Shown here in pieces: positions 9,569 through 19,554 of a DNA stretch of 39,036 nt. The DNA comes from Bacteroidales bacterium (lineage in GTDB: Bacteria > Bacteroidota > Bacteroidia > Bacteroidales > UBA1556). Under the pieces are notes generated by a model, which ran no database searches, was not told the origin of the DNA, and saw nothing but the letters and a program-made list of their open reading frames with translations. The stretch covers positions 1-39,036 of the forward strand of contig WGCS01000259.1 in the NCBI GenBank assembly GCA_015493685.1. Reading direction: 5' to 3'. The stretch's first letter is position 1, and every line of letters begins with the position of its first letter. The translations under genes and the position numbers were made by a program.

Positions 9569-10923
9569 TAAAAAAAGTAATAATAAGCTTAGTTATTTTA
9601 TTGGGTTTAGGACAAATAAGTTTATGGGCCCAAGATGTACAAACATTGAGTTTGAAAAAAGCCATTGATTTGGCACTGCAAGAGAATAGAACAATTATGA
9701 ATGCAGGTAATGATGTGCTTATTGCCAAAAAGAAAGTGTGGGAGACTACAGCTATAGGATTGCCTCAGGTAAAAACAGAATTAAAATATTCCAATAGTGT
9801 GGATGTGCCAATTACGCTTATGCCGGCTAAAATTTTCAATCCTAATGCCGGTCCCAATGATTATGTTCCTTTAAAATTTGGGCAGCAACATTCGGCATCA
9901 TTTAATTTTACCGCTTCGCAGTTAATATTTAGCGGGGAGTATATTGTTGGTTTACAAGCTTCTAAGACTTTCCAGGAACTCTCCAAAAAAGCGGTGATAA
10001 AATCTAAAAATGATGTTATTGATTTAGTTACCAAGTCATATTATGGAGTGTTGCTTGCTTATGAAAATGAAAAGGTTCTTCGTAAAACACAAAAAGACAT
10101 TCAAAAGACTTTTGATGATATTTCAAAGGTCTACAAATCAGGTATGGTTGACGAAACAGATGTTAGCCAAATAGAACTTAATCTTATTACCGTTAATAAC
10201 TCTTTAGCTTCCATTGAAAGACAGGAGCGTAATGCGGAGAATATTCTTAAGTTTCAGATAGGAATGCCTATTGGTGATTCTATAGTTCTTAGCGACAGCT
10301 TACTGGGCTTATTTGATAGGGCGAGTTTGGAGGGGGTAATGAAACAAGATTTTGATATGAGTAAAAACATAGAATATCAGATGCTTCAAACACAAAAAGA
10401 TATTTCAAAGTTAAGTGTAAAAAGAGAGAAATCCACCTTTTTACCCACTATTTCTGCTTTTTATTCGCATAATGTAAGTGGGCAAACCAACAATTTTGAT
10501 GATTATTGGAGCGGCCATCAAAATTATTATCAGTCGAATATCGTTGGAGCAGGATTAAGTTGGAGTATTTTTAACAGCGGGTCGCGATTGGTAAAGGTAC
10601 AGCAGGCTCAATTGGAATTGGCTAAAATTAAAAACCAGGATTATATGCTTCAACAGAATTTAAACTTCCAATATATCAAAGCGAAGAATGATTTGGTTAC
10701 AGCCTATCAGACTTATCAAAAGGAAGTTAAAAATTCTAAATTGGCAGAAAAAATTTATTATCGAGCGTCGGTTAAGTTTTCCAATGGAATGCTATCAAGT
10801 ACTGAGCTGACACAACTAAATCTTCAATATTTCAATAGCCAAACAGCACTCTACAGATCAATTATTGGAGTGCTCAATGCCAAAGCTGAAATTGATAAAA
10901 TATCAGGAAATAATATAAAGTAA
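9565..10923 (+). CDS. TolC-family outer membrane efflux protein
   Basis: Signal peptide, LSLKKAIDLALQENRTI, repeated coiled-coil TolC pattern; ATGA overlap with the upstream TetR gene. Confidence 0.92.
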   Translation: MIKKVIISLVILLGLGQISLWAQDVQTLSLKKAIDLALQENRTIMNAGNDVLIAKKKVWETTAIGLPQVKTELKYSNSVDVPITLMPAKIFNPNAGPNDYVPLKFGQQHSASFNFTASQLIFSGEYIVGLQASKTFQELSKKAVIKSKNDVIDLVTKSYYGVLLAYENEKVLRKTQKDIQKTFDDISKVYKSGMVDETDVSQIELNLITVNNSLASIERQERNAENILKFQIGMPIGDSIVLSDSLLGLFDRASLEGVMKQDFDMSKNIEYQMLQTQKDISKLSVKREKSTFLPTISAFYSHNVSGQTNNFDDYWSGHQNYYQSNIVGAGLSWSIFNSGSRLVKVQQAQLELAKIKNQDYMLQQNLNFQYIKAKNDLVTAYQTYQKEVKNSKLAEKIYYRASVKFSNGMLSSTELTQLNLQYFNSQTALYRSIIGVLNAKAEIDKISGNNIK

Positions 10924-11018
10924 ATACATTAATAAAAGTGATTAATAAACGTAAATATAATCTGCCTAAGTTAAGCTTGATAAAGTCTTGTTTGTTAGAA
11001 AGAAAAACCATTGAACCC

Positions 11019-12161
11019 ATGAAAAGATTAGTAATTATATTGTTAGTATTAAGCAGCTTAAGTGCTTGTAATAATAAAAAGGAAAGCCCGGCCGAAATAA
11101 AGGCAAAAATTAATGAATATAAGTTACAAATTGTTGATTTGGAAGGAAAAATTAGTGATTTAAAAGGGCAACTTTCGAAGTCTACAACCGATAAAATGGA
11201 AGGGAGTATATTGATAGGAGTAAAAAAAATAGAGCCTGAAAAATTTACTCATTATTTGAAAGCCACAGGAAATGTCGAGGCCCAGAAAGAAGCCTATATT
11301 AGTCCTGAACTTAATGGATTGCTAAAAAGTATTAATGTAAAAGAAGGTGAATATGTTACTAAAGGTCAATTAATGGCTGCTGTTGATACAGAAATAATTA
11401 GAAGTAATATTCGTGCCATAGAGACTCAACTTAATCTAGCCCAAACTATTTATAAAAAGCAGAAATCACTTTGGAAACAAAAAATTGGCTCAGAAATTCA
11501 ATATTTACAAGCGAAAACAAATAAAGAGTCCTTGGAACGTAAACTGGAGACCTTACGGACGCAACTTAGTATGGCTACTATTACCGCTCCTTTTGATGCT
11601 TATGTGGAAACTGTTTATCAGAAAGTTGGAGAGATGGGATCACCATCGCGACAATTGTTCCATATCGTAAATCTTAAAAATCTAAAGGTGGTGGCAAATA
11701 TATCGGAGAGCTATATTCCTTTTATTCACAAAGGTGATATGGCAGAAATTAGTTTCCCTACTTATCCCAAAATAAGACTTAAGGCAGCAGTGGCAGTTGT
11801 TGGAGCAGTAATAAATCCCAATAATAGAACTGTGGAAATTCAAATTCCCATTAAAAATATTGATAATAAACTTAAACCTAATATTATTGCCATGGTGGTA
11901 TTGCCTGATTTCTCTGCTGACTCGGCCATTATTGCCCCCTCAATAGTGATTAAAAATGATGCCAACGAACTAAACTACGTCTATGTAGTGGCTAAAAAAG
12001 GAAATCAAACTTACGCTAAAAAAGTATATGTAAAAACAGCTAAGAGTTATGGCAATAGTACAATGATTTTGTCAGGGCTGAAAAAGGGTGATCAACTTAT
12101 TGTACAAGGATATAATCTTGTTAAAAATGGGAGCTTGGTAAGGATAAAAACGAAAAAGTAA
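11019..12161 (+). CDS. RND efflux periplasmic adaptor (membrane fusion lipoprotein)
   Basis: Lipobox LSSLSACNN; biotinyl-like ISPELNGLLKSINVKEGEYVTKGQLM; ATITAPFDAYVE. Start trimmed from 10938 to ATG 11019. Confidence 0.93.
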   Translation: MKRLVIILLVLSSLSACNNKKESPAEIKAKINEYKLQIVDLEGKISDLKGQLSKSTTDKMEGSILIGVKKIEPEKFTHYLKATGNVEAQKEAYISPELNGLLKSINVKEGEYVTKGQLMAAVDTEIIRSNIRAIETQLNLAQTIYKKQKSLWKQKIGSEIQYLQAKTNKESLERKLETLRTQLSMATITAPFDAYVETVYQKVGEMGSPSRQLFHIVNLKNLKVVANISESYIPFIHKGDMAEISFPTYPKIRLKAAVAVVGAVINPNNRTVEIQIPIKNIDNKLKPNIIAMVVLPDFSADSAIIAPSIVIKNDANELNYVYVVAKKGNQTYAKKVYVKTAKSYGNSTMILSGLKKGDQLIVQGYNLVKNGSLVRIKTKK

Positions 12162-12214
12162 AAGCTGGAAATTAGTTTTATTATTGAATAAGAATATTAA
12201 AAAGCAACAATAGC

Positions 12215-15200
12215 GTGAAAGAACGAAAAGATAAGAAGGATAAAAAAGATAGTATTGTAAGGAATTTTTCCCTCACTACGGCATCAATAAAAAATAGAAA
12301 TACCGTAATATTATTGGCTATAGTAATGGCCGTTTATGGTATGATAACTTACATACAGTTGCCCAAAGAATCTTTCCCTGATATTAAGATTCCAAAAGTT
12401 TTTGTAAAAACAGTTTATCCCGGAAATCCTCCTGTTGATATTGAGAATTTAATTACACGCCCCTTAGAAAAAGAACTTAAAACCATTAAGGGTGTAAAAG
12501 AAATTACCTCTACCTCTTCGCAAGATAATAGCGATATTGTGGTGGAATTTATGAGTAATTATGATATTAAAAAGGCGGTACAAGATGTAAAAGATGCCGT
12601 TGATAAAGCCAAAAGTCAACTTCCCGATGACCTTAAAGTTGATCCCATGGTATTGGAATTGGATGCTTCCGAATTTCCAATACTGAGTATTAACCTTTCC
12701 GGTGATTTTAGTATCGAAGAGTTGCGTACTATTTCTGATAAACTCAAAGATAAAATAGAGGCTTTGCCGGAAATTTCTAAAGTAGCCATTAAAGGGCTTA
12801 ACGATCGACAAATCAATATTAATATTGATAAGGATAAAATGGCTGCTAATAACCTTAGCTTTAAGGATATAGAAGATGCTGTAAAATTTGAAAACTTATC
12901 TATGTCGGGAGGTGATTTGGTAACTCAAAACACTCGACGCTCAGTAAGAATTAATGGGGAATTTAAAAATGTTGATGAAATAAATGATATTATTGTTAAG
13001 CATGATAAGGGTAATATTGTTTATCTAAGAGATGTTCTTGAAGATGGAAAGGTAATTGACGGCTATGTAGATCCTTTGACTTTTGCTCGTTTGGATGGGC
13101 AAAATGTGGTTTCGCTTAGCGTGGTTAAAAAAGGAGGGGAGAATCTTATCGATGCTACCGATAAAATTAATGCCATTTTGAAAGAAGCCAAAAAAAGCGG
13201 GCTAATTCCTCAGACCATGGATGTGGTTACCACTAATGATATGTCGGATATGGTGAAGAAACAAGTTAGCAACTTGGAGAATAGTATTATCATGGGAATG
13301 ATCTTCGTTATTACCATTCTTTTCTTCTTCTTGGGATTAAGAAATTCGCTATTTGTAGGTCTCGCAATTCCTATGTCAATGTTGATATCGTTTATTGTGA
13401 TAGGAATGTTTGGTTATACCATCAATATGATGATATTGTTTGGGCTGGTGTTGGCATTGGGCATGCTGGTGGATAATGCCATTGTAGTAGTGGAGAATGT
13501 CTATCGATTTATTGGCAAGGGATATTCTGTTTTTGAAGCAACAAGACAGGCCGTTGGAGAAATTGCTTGGCCAATTATTGCCTCTACAGCAACTACTTTA
13601 GCTGCATTTCTTCCTTTAATATTTTGGCCGGGAATGGTAGGCAATTTCATGAGTCTATTGCCTATCACCCTTATTATTGTACTCTCCTCTTCGCTATTTG
13701 TAGCCCTGGTTATTGTACCTACATTCATTGTTTTATTTGTTAAAGAAGGAAATGAAGAACATCCTCCGCAACTGAAGAAAATATTACGCTCCATTGCCAT
13801 AATGCTTGTCTTTATTATTATTGGTTATCTAGTTAAAATCTATTGGCTAGCCAATTTGCTGGTGTTGTTTTCAGTTTTGGCTTTGGCTTACTATTTCTTT
13901 CTTTATAAATGGAGTTCTTGGTTTCAAACCAATTTCTTGTCGTGGCTTGAAAACTATTATTTGAAAGTGCTGCATTGGGCATTGAAGGGCAATAACCCTC
14001 GCTGGTTGCTAATGGGAGGCTTTGCATTGTTTATTGGTACTATTTTCTTTTATAAAGTAGCCGGTGGTGAAGTGTTGTTCTTCCCCAATAATCAACCTCG
14101 TTATCTGAATATTACCATGAAATTGCCCATAGGTACCGATATCGATTCCACCAATCACTTTGCTTATGCTATCGATCAAAAGGTGAATAGGATACTAAAA
14201 AAAGACTCTTCAATTATCAAATCGGTATTGACGGTAGTAGGCAAAGGTGCCGTTGGTGAGCGAGAACAAAGTTTCGGTAATACTCCGGAGAAGGCACTCA
14301 CTACTATTACCTTTATCGATTATGATAAGCGACAAAATCATCGTTCTTCCGTTTTAATAATGAAAGAATTAGCTGATAGTCTAATAGGAAAATATCCCGG
14401 TGTGCAACTATCAGTAGAAAAAAATAAAATGGGTCCCCCTACGGGTAAACCTATTAATATTGAGGTAGTTGGTGATAATTATCCCAAACTTATTCAGCTT
14501 ACGGATTCCATTATGGCTTATATCGAAAATTCTAATGTGCCCGGAATTGAAGAGCTCAAACGAAATCTCGATAATGGAAAACCGGAACTGTTGATACATA
14601 TCGATAGAGATAAAGCCAGGAGGTTTGGTTTGTCAACGGCTCAAATTGCTTCCAGTATTAGAACTTCTCTCTTCGGAAAAGAAATTTCAGATTTTAAAGA
14701 TGGTGAGGATAAATACCCTATTCGCTTAAGATATTCAAAGGCTTACAGAAAGGATGTTTCTTCGCTTTTAAATCAGAAGATAACCTTTAGAAATCATCAA
14801 GGTAAGCTGCTGGAAATTCCAATCTCTGCCGTGGCAACAATTAAATATACCAACACTTATGGTTCTGTTAATCGTAAGGATATGAAGCGTGTAATAACCA
14901 TTTATTCTAATGTATTGGAAGGCTATAACGCCAACGCTATTAACGCCAACTTGAAAAACCTTTTGGCTAATTTTAAACTTCCCGAAGGATATAGCCTGAG
15001 TTTTACCGGTGAGCAAAAAGATCAAGCTGAGGCAATGAATTTTTTAATAGAAGCGTTAACAATTGCTATAGCACTAATATTCTTGATATTAGTTACACAG
15101 TTTAATTCTTTTGTTAAGCCTTTTATTATTATGATAAGTGTCCTTTTTAGTACCATTGGTGTATTTGGGGGCTTGGCTACTTTCCACATGGACTTTGTAA

Positions 15201-15655
15201 TAATTATGACGGGCATTGGAATTATCTCCTTGGCAGGTATTGTGGTTAATAATGCCATTGTCCTTATCGATTATATCGATCTGCTCAAGAACAGAAAACG
15301 CAAAGAATTAGCATTGAGCCTCGAGGATGATTTGCCTCTTGATATAAGTATTGATTGTGTTGTTACTGCCGGTCAAACACGATTACGACCTGTTTTGCTT
15401 ACTGCCATTACTACTGTTTTGGGATTAATTCCTATGGCAGTAGGTATGAATATTGATTTTGGCGGATTACTAAATCATCTTAAACCAAATCTTTACTTCG
15501 GTGGAGAGAATGCTGATTTTTGGGGACCAATGGCGTGGACGGTAATCTTTGGACTTACCTTTGCTACTTTTCTAACCCTAATTTTAGTACCAGTAATGTA
15601 TATTGTGGGGAACAAAATCAAACTTGCTTTTAACAATAAACAAAAGCAGAAATAG
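12215..15655 (+). CDS. RND family efflux permease (AcrB/HAE1-like)
   Basis: 1146 aa, YPGNPPVDIENLITRPLE, GLVLALGMLVDNAIVVVENV, AGIVVNNAIVLIDY; GTG start. Confidence 0.95.
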   Translation: MKERKDKKDKKDSIVRNFSLTTASIKNRNTVILLAIVMAVYGMITYIQLPKESFPDIKIPKVFVKTVYPGNPPVDIENLITRPLEKELKTIKGVKEITSTSSQDNSDIVVEFMSNYDIKKAVQDVKDAVDKAKSQLPDDLKVDPMVLELDASEFPILSINLSGDFSIEELRTISDKLKDKIEALPEISKVAIKGLNDRQININIDKDKMAANNLSFKDIEDAVKFENLSMSGGDLVTQNTRRSVRINGEFKNVDEINDIIVKHDKGNIVYLRDVLEDGKVIDGYVDPLTFARLDGQNVVSLSVVKKGGENLIDATDKINAILKEAKKSGLIPQTMDVVTTNDMSDMVKKQVSNLENSIIMGMIFVITILFFFLGLRNSLFVGLAIPMSMLISFIVIGMFGYTINMMILFGLVLALGMLVDNAIVVVENVYRFIGKGYSVFEATRQAVGEIAWPIIASTATTLAAFLPLIFWPGMVGNFMSLLPITLIIVLSSSLFVALVIVPTFIVLFVKEGNEEHPPQLKKILRSIAIMLVFIIIGYLVKIYWLANLLVLFSVLALAYYFFLYKWSSWFQTNFLSWLENYYLKVLHWALKGNNPRWLLMGGFALFIGTIFFYKVAGGEVLFFPNNQPRYLNITMKLPIGTDIDSTNHFAYAIDQKVNRILKKDSSIIKSVLTVVGKGAVGEREQSFGNTPEKALTTITFIDYDKRQNHRSSVLIMKELADSLIGKYPGVQLSVEKNKMGPPTGKPINIEVVGDNYPKLIQLTDSIMAYIENSNVPGIEELKRNLDNGKPELLIHIDRDKARRFGLSTAQIASSIRTSLFGKEISDFKDGEDKYPIRLRYSKAYRKDVSSLLNQKITFRNHQGKLLEIPISAVATIKYTNTYGSVNRKDMKRVITIYSNVLEGYNANAINANLKNLLANFKLPEGYSLSFTGEQKDQAEAMNFLIEALTIAIALIFLILVTQFNSFVKPFIIMISVLFSTIGVFGGLATFHMDFVIIMTGIGIISLAGIVVNNAIVLIDYIDLLKNRKRKELALSLEDDLPLDISIDCVVTAGQTRLRPVLLTAITTVLGLIPMAVGMNIDFGGLLNHLKPNLYFGGENADFWGPMAWTVIFGLTFATFLTLILVPVMYIVGNKIKLAFNNKQKQK

Positions 15656-15742
15656 AAGAAAGCTAGATAATAAGAAAGGAAGGCTTAATTTCTAAAATGT
15701 TGATATACAACAATTTAATATATTTCCTATAATAAAATAGTA

Positions 15743-15787
15743 AAATAGAGTATCTACATCTTTATTGAAAATGTAGATACTCTATTT
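15743..15787. terminator. AT-rich 17-bp perfect hairpin, probable bidirectional terminator
   Basis: aaatagagtatctacat / atgtagatactctattt with an 11-nt loop, between the convergent RND gene and 34-aa sORF. Confidence 0.6.
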
Positions 15788-15826
15788 AAAATTAGTAAAA
15801 AACGATAAGTAGTTTGTTACCTAATA

Positions 15827-15931
15827 TTAGCTTGTTGTGAGAATGGTAATAATAATAACTAAAACCATTGCAATGCCATAAATCCATAGCATTGTGCTCT
15901 CTTTGATTTTTGGTTGTGCTTTTTCAGCCAT
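15827..15931 (-). CDS. Small single-TM protein, 34 aa (not in ORF track)
   Basis: ATG...TAA on the minus strand: MAEKAQPKIKESTMLWIYGIAMVLVIIITILTTS; polar N-terminus then ~20-residue hydrophobic helix; hairpin terminator ~40 nt downstream. Confidence 0.55.
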   Translation of the reverse strand: MAEKAQPKIKESTMLWIYGIAMVLVIIITILTTS

Positions 15932-16020
15932 GATAAATAAATTTTGATAATTTTACACACTATACTGTCCGACTATACTGTCAAAGTATATTTCTTGATT
16001 TACACTTATAAGACGAGCTT

Positions 16021-16863
16021 ATGTATAAAAATCTTTGTTATCATACACACAATTCTTTTTGCGATGGGAAAAATTCCATTGAGGAGATGATTCAAGAAGC
16101 TGTAAATCAGAATATAACAGCCTTAGGTATATCGAGTCATGCTCCCTTAAAAATTGCAAATAAATGGAGTATTTCGTATGAAAATCTACTTAATTATAGT
16201 CAGGAAATCGATAATTTACGTCATAAATATCGTAATAAGTTGCATTTATTCAAATCGTTGGAGATTGATTTTATCCCTTCTTATACCTATTCTTTTGTGC
16301 ATTTTAGGTCGTTATTGCATTTAGATTATACCATAGGATCAATTCATTTGGTGTTAAATACGAAAAATAATCAATTGTGGTTTATTGATGGAGATAAAAA
16401 AGAATGTCAACAAAACTTCAAAACTATTTTTAATAGTAACATTCGGGAGGCTATTACGTCTTATTACAATCAAATGAGAAAAATGATTTTGACACAGAAA
16501 CCGGATATTATTGGCCATTTGGATAAAGTAGTAATGAATACTGCAGGCGAATTCTTTAATGAGAAGGAGTCTTGGTATCAAGAGGAGGTCGATAAAACCT
16601 TAAAAGTAATAAAAGAAGCAGGCTCAATAATTGAGATTAATACCAGAGGACTTTATAAACAGAAATGGCATACAAGTTTTCCTTCTCCTGAGATTTTGAG
16701 TAAGGCCAATAAATTAAAAATACCGATCATTATTACTTCTGATGCACATCATACTTCTGAATTGCTATCTAATTACGAGGAGGCCGCAATAATTGCAAAA
16801 GAATGTGGTTATTCTCATGTAATGAGATTCGAAAATAATACTTTTAACAAAATGAAAATCTAA
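16021..16863 (+). CDS. PHP-domain phosphatase, histidinol-phosphatase HisK-like
   Basis: CYHTHNSFCDGKNSIEEMIQEA, IGSIH, IIGHLD, EINTRGLYKQ, ITSDAHH: PHP metal-binding motifs. Confidence 0.87.
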   Translation: MYKNLCYHTHNSFCDGKNSIEEMIQEAVNQNITALGISSHAPLKIANKWSISYENLLNYSQEIDNLRHKYRNKLHLFKSLEIDFIPSYTYSFVHFRSLLHLDYTIGSIHLVLNTKNNQLWFIDGDKKECQQNFKTIFNSNIREAITSYYNQMRKMILTQKPDIIGHLDKVVMNTAGEFFNEKESWYQEEVDKTLKVIKEAGSIIEINTRGLYKQKWHTSFPSPEILSKANKLKIPIIITSDAHHTSELLSNYEEAAIIAKECGYSHVMRFENNTFNKMKI

Positions 16864-16867
16864 CATT

Positions 16868-18484
16868 ATGAAAATCAAATCAGTACTGGCTCTTGCATTA
16901 GTTGCGTTGTTTTTTTCTTCCTGTCAAAAGAAGCCCGAAGAGTTAAAATACCTTCCAGAAACAGCAAATTTTGTACTTACATTTTTACCTAAGCAATTGC
17001 AACAAGAGAGTGGCGTGGATAATTTTTCACAGACAAAAGCATATCAGAATATCCTAAAAAAATTAGATGCCAAGCAAAAGGAATTGTTCCTGAATTATAA
17101 TTATATTTTTGATAATACAGAAGAAAGTGGCATTGATTTAAATAAAAACATTTTCTTTTTTGGTAGTAGCAATTCTAATGGATACCATCAGAGTACAGGT
17201 TTTGTTGTTTTTATTAAGAGTCCTGATAAATTTAAATTATTGATGGAAAATCTGATTAGCTCAGCTTCTGACTCAATGGAAATAATAGAGAAGAATGGGA
17301 TGCATTATTTAATATCCACAAAAGTTAATCCACGTAAAATATTGGTGTGGAATAATACGGTAGCTTTAGCCAACTTTCGAATTAAAGGAAGGAGCAGTAC
17401 GCCTATTCTAATGGCTGCTATTAATAAGATGATGCAACAGAAAATTAATAATTCCTTGGCTTCTAATAAAGATTTTCTTGATTTTTATTCGCACAGACAA
17501 GATTTTAGTTTTTGGTATAGTTCGGCAATGTTGATGGATAAGCTTCCCTTAAAATATCGTGCTGTTGCGCAAATGCAGATGCCGATTAGTTTAAAAGGTA
17601 TTTATTTTCACCAATATTTACGTTTTGATAAAGGGGAAATTGTTTTGCAATCAGCGCTTGTACTGCCTGACGAATTAAAGGATTTCTTGAAGAAATATAA
17701 AATAGTGAAACCTCATTTTGATAAAAAAATGCTTGGTTTTATTCCCAATAGAAGTATTTTCAATGTTTCTTTTGCCATTAACCCTTCGGAATTGCTTAGG
17801 ATGATTAGGGATTTATATGCTGAGCGTCAAATTGATACCAAGGGAATGGAACAGTTGTTTGAAGTTGCCAGCAATATTAAGTTAGACAGGGTATTTAAAG
17901 CCTTATCGGGAGATTGCGTTTTTAATATTAATAATGTGGAGTTTGCCGATACTCATTATAATGGGACTCAAGGGAAAGATTCCCTCCATTGCCATGCAAA
18001 TAAAAAATTGAAATGGTTGTTTTCAACGGTGATAAAACTTGACGATGAGCAAGTATATTTGTGGTTGTTAGATCAGATTGATAATAATAAAATAAAAATG
18101 CCTGATGGTTATTTTGTCTTGGGAAACAATCCCAATAATCGTTTGTTTGCCAGTTTAAAGGAACATTATGTGATGATTACAAATCAAAAAGACTTAATTG
18201 AAAATTTTGTTGGTAATACGCCATTATCCAATTCGTTATTGCATTCCGAAATTGCAGAACATCTAACTAATTATGCAATCTATGCCCAGTTGGATATGGA
18301 TTATTCTACTTATCCCAATAATATGCAACTTTATTTTGATTCCATTTATTCTCATGGTAGAGGGTTGTTGTTTAAAAATAAATTATCGCAGATTCGCTTC
18401 GAGCCCAAAGACAGTTACACCAATGATATTATCGTGGATTTTAAAGATGATAGCGTAAATAGTTTGCGACAAATTATGGAATAA
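16868..18484 (+). CDS. Hypothetical lipoprotein, possibly DUF4836-like
   Basis: Lipobox ALFFSSCQKK; long extracytoplasmic protein beginning LKYLPETANFVLTF; family is a guess. Confidence 0.6.
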   Translation: MKIKSVLALALVALFFSSCQKKPEELKYLPETANFVLTFLPKQLQQESGVDNFSQTKAYQNILKKLDAKQKELFLNYNYIFDNTEESGIDLNKNIFFFGSSNSNGYHQSTGFVVFIKSPDKFKLLMENLISSASDSMEIIEKNGMHYLISTKVNPRKILVWNNTVALANFRIKGRSSTPILMAAINKMMQQKINNSLASNKDFLDFYSHRQDFSFWYSSAMLMDKLPLKYRAVAQMQMPISLKGIYFHQYLRFDKGEIVLQSALVLPDELKDFLKKYKIVKPHFDKKMLGFIPNRSIFNVSFAINPSELLRMIRDLYAERQIDTKGMEQLFEVASNIKLDRVFKALSGDCVFNINNVEFADTHYNGTQGKDSLHCHANKKLKWLFSTVIKLDDEQVYLWLLDQIDNNKIKMPDGYFVLGNNPNNRLFASLKEHYVMITNQKDLIENFVGNTPLSNSLLHSEIAEHLTNYAIYAQLDMDYSTYPNNMQLYFDSIYSHGRGLLFKNKLSQIRFEPKDSYTNDIIVDFKDDSVNSLRQIME

Positions 18485-18613
18485 GAGGATTTCGATAGAA
18501 GAGTGTATCCGGTATAAATAATTAGAGGATGCGTAATGTGTTGCAGATAATGTTCTTCGTTGAATACCACTTATTTATAGTAAAAGGAAAACAGGAACGA
18601 TTCCATAGAATAG

Positions 18614-19300
18614 TTACTCGCTCTGTAAAAGGGTGTTTACTAATCTGGGAACACCAATGCTTGCTTTGTCGGAGATGGTAATTAAGCCCGGTGCAGATTG
18701 TTGGTTCGCATTTGGATCGATATAATATTTGGGGCAATGTATGGGGGCTTCATGCATTAGTCCTGCCGCCGGATATACAGATAGGGATGTGCCTATAATA
18801 ATAAGTATATCAGCTTGTTTAACAATTGTTATGGCAGTATTAATCATGGGGACAGCTTCGCCAAACCATACAATATCAGGTCTTAGTTGTGCCCCATCGG
18901 AGGCTAAATCGCCAAGTTTTAATTCCCAACCGGCAAGGGTAGAAACTAAGTTTTCATTATGTTCACTTCGTACTTTTCTTAGCTCGCCATGAAGATGCAA
19001 AACTTTTGACGATCCTGCTCTTTCGTGCAAGTCATCTACATTTTGTGTGATAATAGTTGTTTGATATTGATGTTCTAATTTTACCAGTGCATAATGTCCT
19101 GCATTGGGCTCAACCTTATCAAGTTGCTTGCGCCTGAGATTATAAAAGTCGAGAACTTGTTGTGGGTTGTTGTGCCATGCGTATGCACTGGCAACTTCTT
19201 CTATTTTGTACTGTTGCCACAATCCGCCCATATCTCTAAATGTAAGAATACCGCTTTCAGCACTGATTCCGGCACCTGTTAATACTACTAGATTTTTCAT
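18614..19300 (-). CDS. cobB: NAD-dependent protein deacylase, Sir2 family
   Basis: TGAGISAESGILTFRD, ITQNVDDLHERAG, HLHGEL, QLRPDIVWFGEAVP, IIGTSLSVYPAAGL. Confidence 0.92.
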   Translation of the reverse strand: MKNLVVLTGAGISAESGILTFRDMGGLWQQYKIEEVASAYAWHNNPQQVLDFYNLRRKQLDKVEPNAGHYALVKLEHQYQTTIITQNVDDLHERAGSSKVLHLHGELRKVRSEHNENLVSTLAGWELKLGDLASDGAQLRPDIVWFGEAVPMINTAITIVKQADILIIIGTSLSVYPAAGLMHEAPIHCPKYYIDPNANQQSAPGLITISDKASIGVPRLVNTLLQSE

Positions 19301-19554
19301 ATTCCATTTTTAAATTTATTTCAATTGGAAATACCCTATCGTATAAACAATTATTTTAGAGAATAAAAGTACAACATTTATCATAAAATAGTAAACCCAA
19401 TTATACAATTGTAGTTGAGTAAGATTTCGCCCCAAAAACAGTCCCTGTGAATAATTGATTTACCTTTGTACAAATAAATATAAGTAATTGATTTACACCA
19501 ATTATATATATGTTATTTACAATTTATAGATACAATTTATTTAAATCTGCAGTA

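Noticed and set aside
12464-12816. Antisense ORFs of 115 and 66 aa within the RND permease
   Set aside because: Antisense to a strongly conserved gene with no independent motif or start-site support.
19453-19496. Direct repeat aattgatttac (two copies 33 bp apart) upstream of maeB1
   Set aside because: Only 11 nt in very AT-rich DNA; could be chance, so not raised to a finding.
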